Positions 23,004 through 34,106 of a stretch of DNA of 64,000 nucleotides are shown here, piece by piece. Under the pieces are notes generated by a model. That model did not search any database. It had not been told where the DNA came from and was given only the letters and a program-made list of their open reading frames with translations. The DNA lies in the NCBI GenBank assembly GCA_023014485.1, contig JAJOZX010006154.1:135001-199000 (forward strand). The letters are read 5' to 3'. The number at the start of each line of letters is the position of its first letter. Positions within the stretch are counted from its first letter, which is position 1. This DNA comes from Bathynomus jamesi (Eukaryota > Arthropoda > Malacostraca > Isopoda > Cirolanidae). A program made the translations under genes and the position numbers.

Positions 23004-23099
23004 TTAACCCTTTACCGCACTGTACGTCGAATACGTAACGTTTCAAATACACGCATTTAGACTCAACCCTACGCAAAAAGTTCGGCCATAAAGGGTTAA
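23004..23099. mobile_element. piggyBac-type MITE (96 bp)
   Basis: TTAACCCTTTACCGCACTGT at the left and CCATAAAGGGTTAA at the right, with TTAA at both edges. Shares CCCTTTA termini with the 14.5-kb element; the interior differs. Confidence 0.55.
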
Positions 23100-23345
23100 A
23101 ACGTTATGTACGTGATAGCCACACATTGAAGTACTCCGTTCATCTTATTAGAATACAGTTAGTCATAGCTCGTTCAGCACATTTCACGACCTTGTGGAAG
23201 AAACTACTTAAGTGTAGCCTGACAGAGTTCTATGGTAGTACCTTTTGGAGATTACTGCTATAATTGCAAACTTCAGAAGAATTTATTTACATTGCACGTG
23301 ATATTAAGTTTATTTCGATTTTTCAAAACGCTCCCACTTCTCAAG

Positions 23346-23348
<3 letters not shown>
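23100..23348. other. Spacer, no gene seen
   Basis: Short AT-rich interval before a TA tract. Confidence 0.4.

Positions 23349-23406
<58 letters not shown>
23349..23406. repeat. (TA)n microsatellite
   Basis: About 29 TA units; marks the 5' break of the next LINE fragment. Confidence 0.95.
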
Positions 23407-23407
<1 letters not shown>

Positions 23408-23781
23408 CCTAACTTAACTTGTGCCTAACCTCAAGTTGAACCCCATAACCATCCAAACAATAATGGAATATAGGAAAAGGTAGAATGTGTAGTGTTTCCA
23501 AACTAAAAGCCAGACAAAGGACATCCTCAACTCTGAAAGAAATTAGCTTTGGTGTCAGAGGGCCAAGGCTATTTAACCAACCAGCCACCCAAAGACAAGA
23601 AACGCCACCAATATCGAAGTAGAAGCCTTCAGTAGAAGACTAGACGCCTGGCTCAGGCTCAGGACGGACCCGGATGAGCCGGGTGTACCTGGCTATGTAA
23701 GGTTGATCGTTCAGGACAGCAATTCTACCTTGCATCAAGGCAGATCTAAAGGTGGGGCCACCAGCCTGACCTACGTGTGAA
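23407..23781 (+). pseudogene. LINE C-terminal fragment, family A
   Basis: The plus strand shows the family-A tail in broken frames: KLKARQ-like, a decayed FNQPAT/PKD region, then DEPGVPGYVRL, SNSTLHQG and TSLTYV before TGA at 23778. The 5' break lies at the TA tract. Several indels. Confidence 0.75.
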
Positions 23782-24567
23782 GACCGACGGTATAAATAAT
23801 TTTAATCCGAGTGCTCAGGACATTATTGCTACTGCTATAATAATAATAATAATAATTTTCTATAAAAATATGCTATAATTGCGTGCACGCGCGTGTTGGT
23901 CTGCGGTTCGAGAGTACTTTTGAGTGCAAAAGAGTGAGTCCTTCTAGACTTTTTTTGGGGGGTGGGGGTGGGGGGGTCGAAAAGACATTTAGATAGAGTT
24001 ATATCCACACTGAGACCATTTTTAAGCGGCTGAAACAAGGCATTGTTATTCGAACACATTCCACGGAACAGTTTTATACACAGTATATAGCGAACGGTTG
24101 CCTTAGTGGGCGAGACACTGAGGTCAGCGAAGGTCAGGCGGGGTCAATAGTATGAGGACAAACTAACAGACAGAGAGGCAGTGTGACAGACATATTGCAG
24201 CTCCACCTAAACTATCCATGAATCACAAAATATTAAAAGGATTATTTGAATTATTATTGTTGTTCGTGTCATTTTGAGGTTGACCTTCGAGGCTGACCTC
24301 CGGGATTGACCTTGGAACGCGTGTCATTCTTATGCATGGTTGAAATCAGGGCATGGGTAGAAATTATTTTGATTCATTCAACAAATTCAAGTTTTTTTAA
24401 TCCTTTTTAATTACAATTCACGCATTCCTCCCCCCCCCCTCCTGCCCCCGAGAGACGCCCCTGATTAGGGGAGGTAGGTAATTGTAGGTTTAATTAGGCA
24501 TCTGACCATGAGCGTTCGTGTAATAATGTCACAAGTACGTACCATGCATACATGGTTGGTTGATATA

Positions 24568-24601
<34 letters not shown>

Positions 24602-25031
24602 AGGAAAAAATTATACTATTCTCGGGATGTGACTATAATGATTCGGGCATTTTTATAGCGCTGGGCATATCAATGATACCCACAAAATACACATGCCAAA
24701 TGGTAAAGCAACATTCTTTCCATACCCAGGGCATGTAGAAACTGTTACTACATATATTAACTAACGTAATTTACATTCATAACCAGATCAGAGTGGATTA
24801 TTTGTCAAATTATTTAAAAAAAATAAGTCTTATTTGGCAATTTTACCGGTGCATGGAACTTGGGTAGGGGAATTGGGTAGGGCCTAAGATTAAAAGAAAT
24901 TACTCACAAACCTATCATAATAAAGACAGGAGTACACTTTCCTATTTTTTTCCTAGAAGGTTACTCACACCACCATATGTGAAGATCCAAATTGTCTAAA
25001 AGTGGTAAACTGCACCCATCCATTGGCACGA
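23782..25031. other. Spacer with low-complexity patches
   Basis: No gene seen. (TAA)n at about 23838-23856, a G-rich patch at 23956-23978, a C-run at about 24429-24438, (TA)n at 24571-24598. Confidence 0.45.
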
Positions 25032-25286
25032 ACAGGGTGGCGCAAAAGTCGCGCATCATAGGAATTTTCAGTGTTGATTATAATATATTATTTTTTTTCT
25101 TTTAGGTAGGGGATGACTACGAAATTAACAATAGACGAGAGGGTAAACCTGGTTTTAATGCATGGAATACCAGGTATCGATGAATCGGTACAGAATTGTT
25201 AATTTCGTAGTCATCTCCTACCTAAAAGAAAAAAAAAATTATAATCAACACTGAAAATTCCTATGATGCGCGACTTTTGCGCCACC

Positions 25287-25291
<5 letters not shown>
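25032..25291. mobile_element. Mariner-type element relic with a transposase start
   Basis: Long inverted ends of about 95 bp: left ACAGGGTGGCGCAAAAGTCG, right GACTTTTGCGCCACCCTGT. Between them an ATG at 25113 opens MTTKLTIDERVNLVLMHGIP, which looks like the first helix-turn-helix of a mariner-like transposase, but it breaks off within about 30 residues where the right arm begins. An internal deletion derivative is the likeliest reading. Confidence 0.7.

Positions 25292-25318
<27 letters not shown>
25292..25318. repeat. (TA)n microsatellite
   Basis: TA tract touching the right end of the mariner-type relic. Confidence 0.95.
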
Positions 25319-25321
<3 letters not shown>

Positions 25322-25930
25322 CAATGATTTAGACACATATGTTAATGACATAATAAATGTAAAAAAGGCTTCACTGTTTTATACAAAACACCGCTCCGCC
25401 CATATACCCATTCAGTACGCGAGCAGCTCGTAACATCATTGCGAGGTACATATAGGGTCAACGTGATAACGAGGATTCCGTACGTAGTTCATCACTACAA
25501 GAGGCAATAATGCTTCGCGTTACCATAATCGAACGAGCGGTCCAATTAATTTATAATAATTTCCTTGCTTGGGTCCTTAGTTTGCATTCCAAACTCTACT
25601 GGTTTTATAGGTCCCGGCGCATGAGCCATCAGGAGTAAGATGCACCGTAGATTTGCGCTTCCTCTCCAAGGCAACACAAATGTACCCATTCCAGTCGCAA
25701 GTAAGTTCATATCACCTTAAGCTTGCTCTACACAAACTGGACCAAGAATACGGAATTTCTTCAATTTCAAACATACCGTTTGTCAACGCCTTTAGTTTAC
25801 TTCTGTGTAATAAAGTTACCGGTACTTCTCGGTAACTTTATTGCGCAGTTACTTACCGGCAATTATCATGAGTTTTCACACAAACATTTAAAAACCCAAT
25901 CTAATTATAAGGAATCATAATTTAAAAAAC

Positions 25931-25931
<1 letters not shown>
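25319..25931. other. Spacer; possible RT scrap at its start
   Basis: The frame at 25321-25380 reads INDLDTYVNDIINVKKASLFY, reminiscent of the RT region just before the YADD box, but it decays at once. The rest shows no gene. Confidence 0.3.

Positions 25932-25976
<45 letters not shown>
25932..25976. repeat. (TA)n microsatellite
   Basis: About 22 TA units ending exactly at the SINE 5' end. Confidence 0.95.
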
Positions 25977-25980
<4 letters not shown>

Positions 25981-26265
25981 CTCGGTGGTGTAGTGGTTAG
26001 CGTCGCCGACTACGAATCCATCGGCCCCGGGATCGAGACCCGGTGACGGCAGGCGGCACGTAGCAAAACCCACCTGTTCATCCTTCCACACAATAAAGAA
26101 AGTGGTTGGTAGATAAATGGGTACCCTATGTAGCCTAGTGGTTAAGACGCTGGGCTGCTGGTGGGGGTGTGGTTCGGATGCCACGTTAAACTGTAGGTCT
26201 AAGGTGGAGTGAAAAGCTTAACCTTCGTCAGAATAAACAATTCGGAGGGAAGCAAACCAAAGGTT
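25977..26265 (+). mobile_element. Dimeric tRNA-derived SINE, copy 1
   Basis: Head 1: GCGCCTCGGTGGTGTAGTGG (A-box) and GGATCGAGACCCGGTGACGG (B-box). Head 2 near 26133: TAGCCTAGTGGTTAAGACGC then GGTTCGGATGCCAC. The body has TTAAACTGTAGGTCTAAGG and ends in ACCTTCGTCAGAATAAAC. There are two Pol III-type promoters in series. The acceptor arms do not pair, so it is not a tRNA gene. Confidence 0.85.
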
Positions 26266-26279
26266 ATCCAAAGGTTATA

Positions 26280-27187
26280 TGATGCACGCAGACCGTGCAT
26301 GGAGCAAGGAACTCTTCTGGGAAAATTAAATTCACTATAGTCCGAATAAGTAATGATAAATGACAAACACTATAGTTTTTTCTTTTTCATGATGTTAGCC
26401 CAACGTGGGCAACGGGTTACTCGAAAAGAGGCCCCAAAAATATAGCTTCTCTCACCAGCTATCTGCAAAGCAGATAGGATCAAGCTTTGGAATAGGATCT
26501 AGGGTTTAAAGCATCCCAGCCCAACTATATTCAGACCCTCAATATAAGCAAAAGACTCGTTGCATTCACGTCGGATTGAATACATCAAAGAAAAAGAGGT
26601 AACTATTGTATTTTTAGCCAAAAACCAAAACTTAAACCTCAACTGGCAAAATTGAGCGTCCACTTTTCAAGGCATATAACATGTCCGTTTCATGATGGGA
26701 TTGAACTCAGAATGGTCCCCTGAGGTTTTTGATGATACACACGGAAACGGACATGCTATGTGCCTTGAAAAGTGGACGCTCAATTTTGCCAGTTGAGGTT
26801 TAAGTTTTTGTTTAAAAATACAATAGTTACCCCTTTTTCTTTGATGTATTCAATCCGACGCGAATGCAACGAGTCTTTTGATTATATTGAGGTTCTGGAT
26901 ATAGTAGGCTAGGTGTAGCTGTAACCCCTAGATCCTGTCCCAAAGCTGGATCCTATCTGCTTTGCAGATAGCTGGTGAGGAAAGCTATAATTTTGGGGCC
27001 TCTTTTCGAGTGACCCGTTGCCCACGTCGGGCTAACATCATGAAAAAGAAAAAACTATAGTGTTTGTCATTTACCATTACTTATTCAAACTATAGTGGAT
27101 TTAATTTTTCCAGAAGAGTTCCTTACTCCATGCACGGTTTGTGTGCATCATGGAAAACCTCAGGGGACCATTCTGAGTTCAATCCCA
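26280..27187. mobile_element. Large fold-back element (about 410-bp arms)
   Basis: Left arm 26280-26692 and right arm 26743-27151 are inverted copies around a 50-bp loop. Matching words include GCCCACGTTGGGC-type, AGCTATCTGCAAAGCAGATA and CAAAATTGAGCGTCCACTTT. The loop block (GATTGAACTCAGAATGGTCC) recurs inverted beyond the right arm at 27153-27187. No ORF. A short relative is at 8085-8273. Confidence 0.85.
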
Positions 27188-27291
27188 TATATATATATAT
27201 ATATAACCGTAATGAAGGCCTACAAGTATCTGTCTATTATATAAATATATACATTTATATAAAAGTCTGTACTTATAGGCCTTCAGTACCT

Positions 27292-27345
<54 letters not shown>
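27188..27345. repeat. Broken (TA)n microsatellite
   Basis: TA at 27187-27204, a 90-bp AT-rich segment that repeats a GGCCT(A/T)CA(A/G)GTA motif in inverted orientation, then TA to 27345. Confidence 0.8.
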
Positions 27346-27631
27346 GCGCCTCGGTGGTGTGGTGGTTAGCGTCGCTGACTACGAATCCATCGGCCCCGGG
27401 ATCGAGACCCGGTGACGGCAGCCGGTGCGCAACAAAACCCAGCTGTTCATCCTTCCACACAATAAACAAAGTGGTTGGTAGATAAATGGGTACCATGGGT
27501 GGCCTAGTGGTTAAGACGCTGGGCTGCTGGTGGGGGCGTGGTTCGGATTCCACGTTAAACTGTAGGTCTAAGGTGGAGTGAAAACCTTGACCTTCGTCAG
27601 AATGAATAATTCGGGCGGAAACTAACCAAAA

Positions 27632-27633
<2 letters not shown>
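27346..27633 (+). mobile_element. Dimeric tRNA-derived SINE, copy 2
   Basis: Over 90% alike by eye to the 25977 copy, with the same two tRNA-like heads and the end CTTGACCTTCGTCAGAATG. TA tracts bound both sides. Confidence 0.85.
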
Positions 27634-27664
<31 letters not shown>

Positions 27665-27668
<4 letters not shown>

Positions 27669-27992
27669 GTATTTGACGGCTTACAAGACGCTGCGCCGTG
27701 AAAGACGCACCTTAATTTTGGAAAGGTAAATTGAAGGAAAAAGTTTTTGATGCACTTTATTGTTAATAGAATGGATATGTAAAATTCAATAAAAAGAAAA
27801 CCCAAAAAGCCAATAAAGAAAGATAATATGATTATTACTCTTATTATTTGTTATTAATCAACTTCAGATTCATTCACACACTTGTGCTATTGATGGACGT
27901 TTCATCCTTCCTTTCGGCTTCTAAGACGCAGGGCGATTTTTTAAGGTATTTATAAGAAAAAAAGTGCGTCTTATAAGCCGACAAATACGGTA
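27665..27992. mobile_element. TA-flanked MITE (328 bp)
   Basis: The ends TACCGTATTTGACGGCTTAC and the inverted AAGCCGACAAATACGGTA are followed inside by AAGACGC blocks on both arms. TA at each edge. No ORF. Confidence 0.75.
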
Positions 27993-28225
27993 TGTGTGTG
28001 TGTGTGGAAAAATTATAGGATCATTTGATTTGGCATACAAGTTATTTTACAAACAGAACGTGTCGCGCTTCAAAAATGCTTTGTGCATCGTTAAAGGTTT
28101 GTAAGGTTGATGCTCGTAGTATATAACCATTTATCCGAAATAGTGTAATTGGACAACCAAACTGTAGTCAATTTGAGAATCAGATTAGGTAGGACAAGAT
28201 GGCACTTGTTAGTGGAGTACAACTT

Positions 28226-28477
28226 ATGAGGACCTTCTAGGAAGAAGTGGCTAAGCGACATAAGTAGAAAACACCAGAAAACGCGATTAAAGTTGTACCA
28301 ATTTTGAACTTCTGAAGATATTTTGGTGAAATATGTTCAAAACGTCGAAGATATTTTGGTGAAATGTGTTCAAAAGTTCAAAATTTATGTCAATTTCAAA
28401 TTTGGTACAACTTTAACTTCGTTTTCTGGCGTTTTCTACTTCTGTCGCTTAGCCATTTCTTCCTACGAGGGCCTCAT
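28226..28477. mobile_element. Palindromic MITE, copy 1 (252 bp)
   Basis: Arms of roughly 70-110 bp: left ATGAGGACCTTCTAGGAAGA, GTGGCTAAGCGACATAAGTA; right TCGCTTAGCCATTTCTTCCT, GAGGGCCTCAT. The centre repeats AGATATTTTGGTGAAAT. A second copy is at 56205-56441. Confidence 0.8.
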
Positions 28478-28524
28478 ATCATCGTAACAAATCTTTGCTG
28501 AGTTACATGAACAAAACCGAATTT

Positions 28525-28905
28525 TATAATGTCGACATTCGACCTTATATAAGTATATGGATTTAAAATTTTCAATGAAAATGGCTAAATTAACCTAACC
28601 AGACTAACCTAACTTAACCAAACCTAAACTAACATAGCGTAACCTAACGGGGCATAATGTAACCTAACGTAGCGTAACCTAACCGAGAATAATGTAACGT
28701 AACCTAACCCAACTTAACCTAACTTATCCAAACCTAACCTAACGTAGCGTAACCTAACCGGGCATAATATAACCTAATCTAACCCAATTTAACCTAACTT
28801 GACTTAATTTAAACTAACCTAACCCAATTTAACCTAACTTGACTTAATTTAAACTAACTTTTTGGTATCGACCTTATGCAGGTCGACACTGTGCAGATTG
28901 ACTTT
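28525..28905 (+). repeat. TTAGG-like (CCTAA) segment within a GTCGAC-bounded repeat
   Basis: About 250 bp of irregular AACCTAACTT and CGTAACCTAACCGGGCATAA units (28590-28860), with ATGTCGACATTCGACCTTAT before and ATCGACCTTATGCAGGTCGA after. A related inverted block lies at 51597-51780, so the unit is a dispersed element and not a broken telomere. Confidence 0.65.
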
Positions 28906-29510
28906 GTTTCGCTACCCGTTTGCAGTCAGTCAGCCAAAATAAGAGAACAACATCTGGGCATGGAGGCAGTAATTTTGTATATGATGGAATGGTCAACATT
29001 TTGGCAAAGGTCACTTAAAATTTCTTCTAGAACTGCCGCAATGACTATCAAGAGGGTGATATATCAAGGGTATAAAGGAGGGTTCGTATCTGTAACTCCT
29101 TTCCTCTCTTTCAATGAGTGGTGGGTGTTGGTGTGTAAAGCGTAGCTCATTTCCTTTACAGCATCATTGTACTTAACAGCAAAACATTGCGAGAGATGAT
29201 TCTCAAGAATGGACACGTATTTCGCAGAATTATTACATCCGACTATTAGGGCAGCCTTTCCAGTATTGCATGCAAGTCGCTAGAAATCACCAAGGTCATT
29301 TGTGCATTGACGGTAAATAGGGTTCCTGAAATGCTTGACCTTCCATACGCATGCGCGTGAGACCCGTGCAAGAACGGAACAGACCTCGAAAATGCTGCAC
29401 ATCCGTGAAACGTGTTCTTCCTGCGAAAGAAAGGGTTCCACCGAGTCGCAACCCAACTAGTCCAGTTTGTTCAAAAGACTTCGAGCTGTTCTTCGTCATT
29501 ATTTACAAGA
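28906..29510. other. Spacer, no gene recognised
   Basis: A plus-strand frame (28876-29145) reads through but shows no known domain. Nothing else supported. Confidence 0.35.
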
Positions 29511-30783
29511 TACAGGGGTTAGACAAAATAATATGAACACCCGCCGATTTCACCGGTTATCTTTACGGACTGCTCAGACACAAAGTAAACGGTCAAATGA
29601 CTGGCAAACCTATTTAAATGCGTAACAGAGAGTGTATACGTCATGTTATAACCCTCACGTTGTTTTTACAGATCTGAGTGAATTATGAATTAGCAGTTAT
29701 GAAAGACCTGTCAGACTTCCAAAGAGGGCAAATTGTCGGAGAGCGGATGGCTGGTGCATCGGTGACGAAAACCGCTCAGATGTTCAATGTATCCAGAGGA
29801 ACTGTCTCTATGGTCATGTCTGCATACCAAAACCATGGAAAGACAAGCACCGACAAATGCAATAGTGGACGCAAGAAGAAGCTGTGTGATCGAGACCGCC
29901 GGGTGCTAAAGCGCATTGTGACAAAGAACCATAAGACCACAGCTCCAAAAGTGACTGCAGAGCTTAACCAGCATCTTGCAAGCCCGGTATCGACCAGAAC
30001 TGTACGTCGCGAGCTCCATGGAGCTGGATACCATGGGACGGCTGCAATTGCCAAACCCTTCCTTTCGCACATCAACATTGAGCGGCGCAGAAAATGGTGT
30101 AATGACCATAAGAATTGGTCAATGGACCGGTGGAAGAATGTAGTCTACTCCGACGAATCCTCCTTTACGCTATTTCCATGTTCCGGTCGAGTTTACGTCT
30201 GGAGACAGCCTAAAGATGCTTATGACCCCGACTGCCTGACCCCAGCCGTTAAGCATGGAGGCGGATCTGTGATGGTTTGGGCAGCAATATCGTGGAGTAC
30301 TCTTGGCCCAGCTGTAGTACTGCATGGTAGGATTAACGCCCAGGTCTATCTGTCAATATTGGCTGACCAGGTCCATCCCATGGTCCAAACGCTATTTCCC
30401 AATGGCGGCGCCGTCTTCCAGGATGATAATGCACCAATCCACACAGCTGGGGTCGTTAAAAACTGGTTTGAAGAGCATGTTAGTGAAGTAAACGCTTGGA
30501 TTGGCCTCCACAATCCCCGGATCTTAACATTATCGAGCATCTGTGGTGTCAGTTGGAGCAGCAGGTCAGAAGCCGATTCCCACCGCCGGCGTCTTTGGAG
30601 GAACTGGAGCAGGGTTTGCTCGAAGAATGGCTCAGGATTCCTCTAGCCACTGTCCAAAAGCTGTATGAATCAATTCCCCGACGCATTGCAGCTGTTATTG
30701 CCGCTAAAGGAGGACCAACTCCATATTAAGAATAAAAACCGCCATTTATCAAGGTGTTCATATTATTTTGTCTAACCCCTGTA
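29511..30783. mobile_element. Tc1-type transposon, nearly complete (1273 bp)
   Basis: TA at both edges. The ends are perfect inverted repeats of about 31 bp beginning TACAGGGGTTAGACAAAATA. The element holds a single transposase gene. Confidence 0.95.
29699..30729 (+). pseudogene. Tc1-type transposase, one frameshift
   Basis: The enzyme cuts and pastes its element at TA sites. From ATG at 29699: a first helix-turn-helix (DLSDFQRGQIVGERMAGAS, FNVSRGTVSMVM), a GRKKK basic hinge, a second HTH region (TTAPKVTAELNQHL, STRTVRRELH), then the catalytic core with VVYSDESSFTLF (first Asp), GGGSVMVWAAIS, AVFQDDNAPIHTAG (second Asp) and DWPPQSPDLNIIEHLW (the Glu), ending GGPTPY at 30729. A single missing base near 30494 separates the last two blocks; otherwise there are no stops and about 343 residues, the usual size. 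I count 36 residues between the second Asp and the Glu, closer to the DD36E group than to classic DD34E. Confidence 0.92.
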
Positions 30784-31119
30784 TGTCTACAAAGGCTCGT
30801 GCATCGATTACGTAATCAGTGATGGCCCCTGGTCACTAGTTAATTTCTCATCTATTTGATGGAAATTTAAGATAATATTATAAAGTGTCCCATTTGCACT
30901 CCCTAAACTTTGAGCTGTTTAGCTCTTACCTTCACTACAGTCTCGTTGTCAAATCACGCGTCCATGAGTAAATGGAACATATCACGAGCACCAAACGCAC
31001 GAGGATCTTTAACGTTCTAAAAATCACCAAAACGCACAACACGTCTGCTTATAATATAATATCGTACATAGATTCGCACGACCTTTTTATGATGGAAAAA
31101 CCGCCCGTACCAGGATTCG

Positions 31120-31153
<34 letters not shown>

Positions 31154-31507
31154 CTGTAAAAAAAAGCCAGCCTCTTGTTTTTGTATAAATCCCGCGTACA
31201 GTAAGCAAACAATTTGTTTCTTATGTCTCGTTTTTCCTCTCTCTCTCAAATCTCTCGCACGAAACGGACCTCCGAGCCAGTGGTTAGTAAATTCCTATAA
31301 TTTTGTTTAGTGAGAATTTGCTTGCAAGCAAAGATAACGGAATTTTCGGAGATTTTTACGAATCCAGAAGTTGACATTTTTCATTAAGAAGAGAAAACAC
31401 AACATTTTCCTAACTCAATAAATCCCTTTGAAGTTAAATGTGTGAACGTTGAATATACAAAGCACTGGGAGCCCCCCCTTCGTTTATGGTTTGGATAATG
31501 GTTGGTT

Positions 31508-31552
<45 letters not shown>
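30784..31552. other. Spacer with TA and CT microsatellites
   Basis: No gene seen. (TA)n at 31125-31151; (CT)n-(TA)n at 31508-31552 borders the next transposon. Confidence 0.5.
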
Positions 31553-31717
31553 TAGTGGAGGACCGGATATCCGCATCCGCATCATTTTTAACATCAGCAT
31601 CCGCATTTCTGACTGCGAATGTTATACGGATATTACCTCTAAGAAATTATGCAATTTACAATTAAATTAGCTTATAAAGTAGCTTATAAGGCCCAGTCAT
31701 GCACATTTTATGTAAAG

Positions 31718-34106
31718 TATTAATTACACTGGTCAACAAAGATTTTTCATCAGAGTAAAATTTGTGGTGGCTGCATAGCATGTTTCACGCTGATTCCAAA
31801 ACTGCATTCAGATTTTTTCTAGCACGTATAGTTTTCAAGATGAAGGCATATATATAACTATACAGATTTAACCATTTTAAATAGGCAAAATACTAATATT
31901 TCAACATTTGATTGTATTTATTTTATTGTGTTTTTTTAGTTTATTCATCTTATTTATTTCAATTATCTTAATTATACATCTTATGTATTTCAGGTGTGAG
32001 CTTTTACGTCTAGCAGCATTGTGATTCAGGCAACAACGCCGTGCTTTGTGTGTCAAAAGATCAGTCCAGTCGAAGAACTTGTTGTGTAAAGTTGGTGTAC
32101 ATTTTTTTTTAATTTATAGTTTGCTCAGGTCAGTCAACATGCCTCGACAATGTAAGAATGACCCCGACAAGTTCTGTTTCGTATGCGGCCAGTTGACAAC
32201 TAAAACACAGCGACGAAGTATTACAACCGACATTAAGAAAATATACAAGCTATACTTTGGTTGCCATCTAGGTGGCCAAGATAAACCATGGGCGCCACAT
32301 CAAATCTGTTCTGGCTGTTCAAATGGATTACGTGATTGGCTTAACAAAAAGAAAGCTTCAATGCCATTTGCCATACCCATGATATGGAGGGAGCCGAGAG
32401 ATCATCATGAAGACTGTTATTTTTGTATTGTGAACTTAATGGGGTTTTCTGCCAAGAACAAACACCAGATTGTATATCCAAACTTGGATTCAGCACGTAG
32501 ACCAGTAAAACATGATGAAACATTGTCCATTCCAATTCCCCCAAGTGATAGGCTAGATTCTATCATAGATGACATGGAAAGTGATGAAGGTGCAACTGGC
32601 GTTTCCGGACCATCTACAGAACCAGAGTACACTTTTGAAGGTAGACATTTAAAGCCTAAAAAGTTAACCCAAGGACAGTTGAATGATCTCGTTAGAGACT
32701 TATCGCTGTCTAAAGAGAAATCAGAGCTTCTCGCCTCAAGACTAAAGGAGAACAATTTACTTGAGAACAATGTTCGTATTAGTTACTACCGAAAGCGGAA
32801 TTTTGAATTAACAGCATTCTTTTCAGTAGAGGTCCTCTCTGTTATTGCCATGACATCAATGGACTATTTACAGCCATATCTCAGACGTATGTGGCATCTG
32901 AGTGGCGCCTCTTTATTGATTCGTCGCAGAGAAGCCTGAAAGCAGTTCTTTTGCATAATGGTAATATAATGCCATCCATTCCCATTGCCCATTCCGTCCA
33001 TCTAAAAGAGACATATGACAATATGGATATACTACTTAAGGCAATCAAATACGACAGTCATCAATGGAATGTTTGTGGAGATCTAAAAGTTATAGGAATG
33101 CTTATGGGTATGCAGTCAGGATTCACAAAATGTTGTTGTTTCCTTTGCCTGTGGGACAGTCGCGCCACTATAGAACATTACACCAAAAGTGACTGGCCAC
33201 TTAGGTATACATATGTCCCAGGGATAAGCAATGTCCAGTCTGTCCCTTTAGTGGATCCCCAAAAGATCTATCTGCCACCTCTTCACATTAAACTTGGTTT
33301 AATGAAGAATTTTGTTAAAGCAATGGGTAAAGTCAATTCTGAAGGGTTCCAATACCTTTCAAGGAAATTTCCGAAGGTTACTGCAGCAAAATTGAAGGAA
33401 GGAATTTTTGTTGGGCCACAAATAAGGGAGGTTTTGAATGACACTGAATTTGAAAAAGTCCTAAGTCCGCTGGAATTGAAGGCTTGGCTGGCGTTCAAAT
33501 GGATATGTGAAAACTTTCTTGGAAGCAACAAGTCACCTGCGTATAAGGATGGAGTCAAGAACCTCCTTGATGCCTTCAAAGAAATGGAGTGTCGAATGAA
33601 TGTCGTTAAAAATTCACTTCCTGCATTCCCACTTAGATTTCTTTCCTGAAAACCTTGGTGCAGTGAGTGACGAGCAAGGAGAGCGCTTCCATCAAGATAT
33701 TCAGATGATGGAGAAGCGCTACCAAGGATATTGGAATGAAAGCATGATGGCGGACCATTGTTGGATGCTGTATCGTGACAATCCAGGCCAAATTTACAAA
33801 AGGAAATCACACTCACAGCGCTTTTAATAAAATAATGTATATATTCTTTATTTATAAGTACATTGAATAAGGTATATGATGTATTTGTTGTTTAGCATTC
33901 CTAAGTGTGATCTATACATCCATAAATTTTCTTATAGCAATATCAAAAACTTAAAAATACCAAAACCAGTGTATCTATATAACTATACGTGCTAGAAAAA
34001 AATTAAAACCAGATCCGGAATCAGCGCGAAAAATGCATTAAGAAAAGTGTGATCATGTTTGTGATGAGAAAAAAAAGTTTCATTTTGTTGGCCAGTGTTA
34101 TTAATG
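31718..34106. mobile_element. Inner DNA transposon (2373 bp) with 8-bp TSD
   Basis: The element spans 31726-34098. Its ends are ACACTGGTCAACAAAG and, inverted, ACACTGGCCAACAAAA. The terminal inverted repeats continue imperfectly for about 110 bp, to a matching 22-bp block AACTATACGTGCTAGAAAAA near 33980 (inverted at 31811-31834). Flanks TATTAATT (31718-31725) and TATTAATG (34099-34106) agree at 7 of 8 bases. The size of the duplication suggests the hAT group. Confidence 0.85.
32139..33827 (+). pseudogene. Unnamed Cys-rich transposase-like protein of the inner transposon
   Basis: The start is ATG at 32139 (MPRQCKNDPDKFCFVCGQLT), the stop TAA at 33825, and AATAAA follows at 33826. The N-terminal part has paired CxxC motifs (CFVCGQ, CSGCSNG, CYFC), a zinc-binding module of about 100 residues, then a variable acidic linker. 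The core has LFIDSSQRSLKAVLLHNGN, VCGDLKVIGMLMGMQSG with CCCFLCLWDSR, and SDEQGERFHQDIQMMEKRYQ near the C-terminus. The spaced D, D plus CxxC, and E suggest an RNase H-like transposase core, which is inference. Frames change near 32833 and near 33600. Without these two indels the protein is about 560 residues. I recall this protein as common and uncharacterised in invertebrate genomes. Being the only ORF between the TIRs argues it is the transposase. Confidence 0.75.

Noticed and set aside
25977..26050. Possible functional tRNA gene
   Set aside because: A- and B-boxes are good, but the acceptor ends do not pair and the sequence is repeated at 27346 and 40432 with a shared body, so it is a SINE head.
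28590..28860. True telomere or chromosome fusion point
   Set aside because: The TTAGG-like units are degenerate, short and embedded in a dispersed repeat that recurs at 51.7 kb.
31726..34098. Endogenous virus
   Set aside because: TIRs and an 8-bp duplication around one gene fit a DNA transposon; no capsid, envelope or LTR features are seen.
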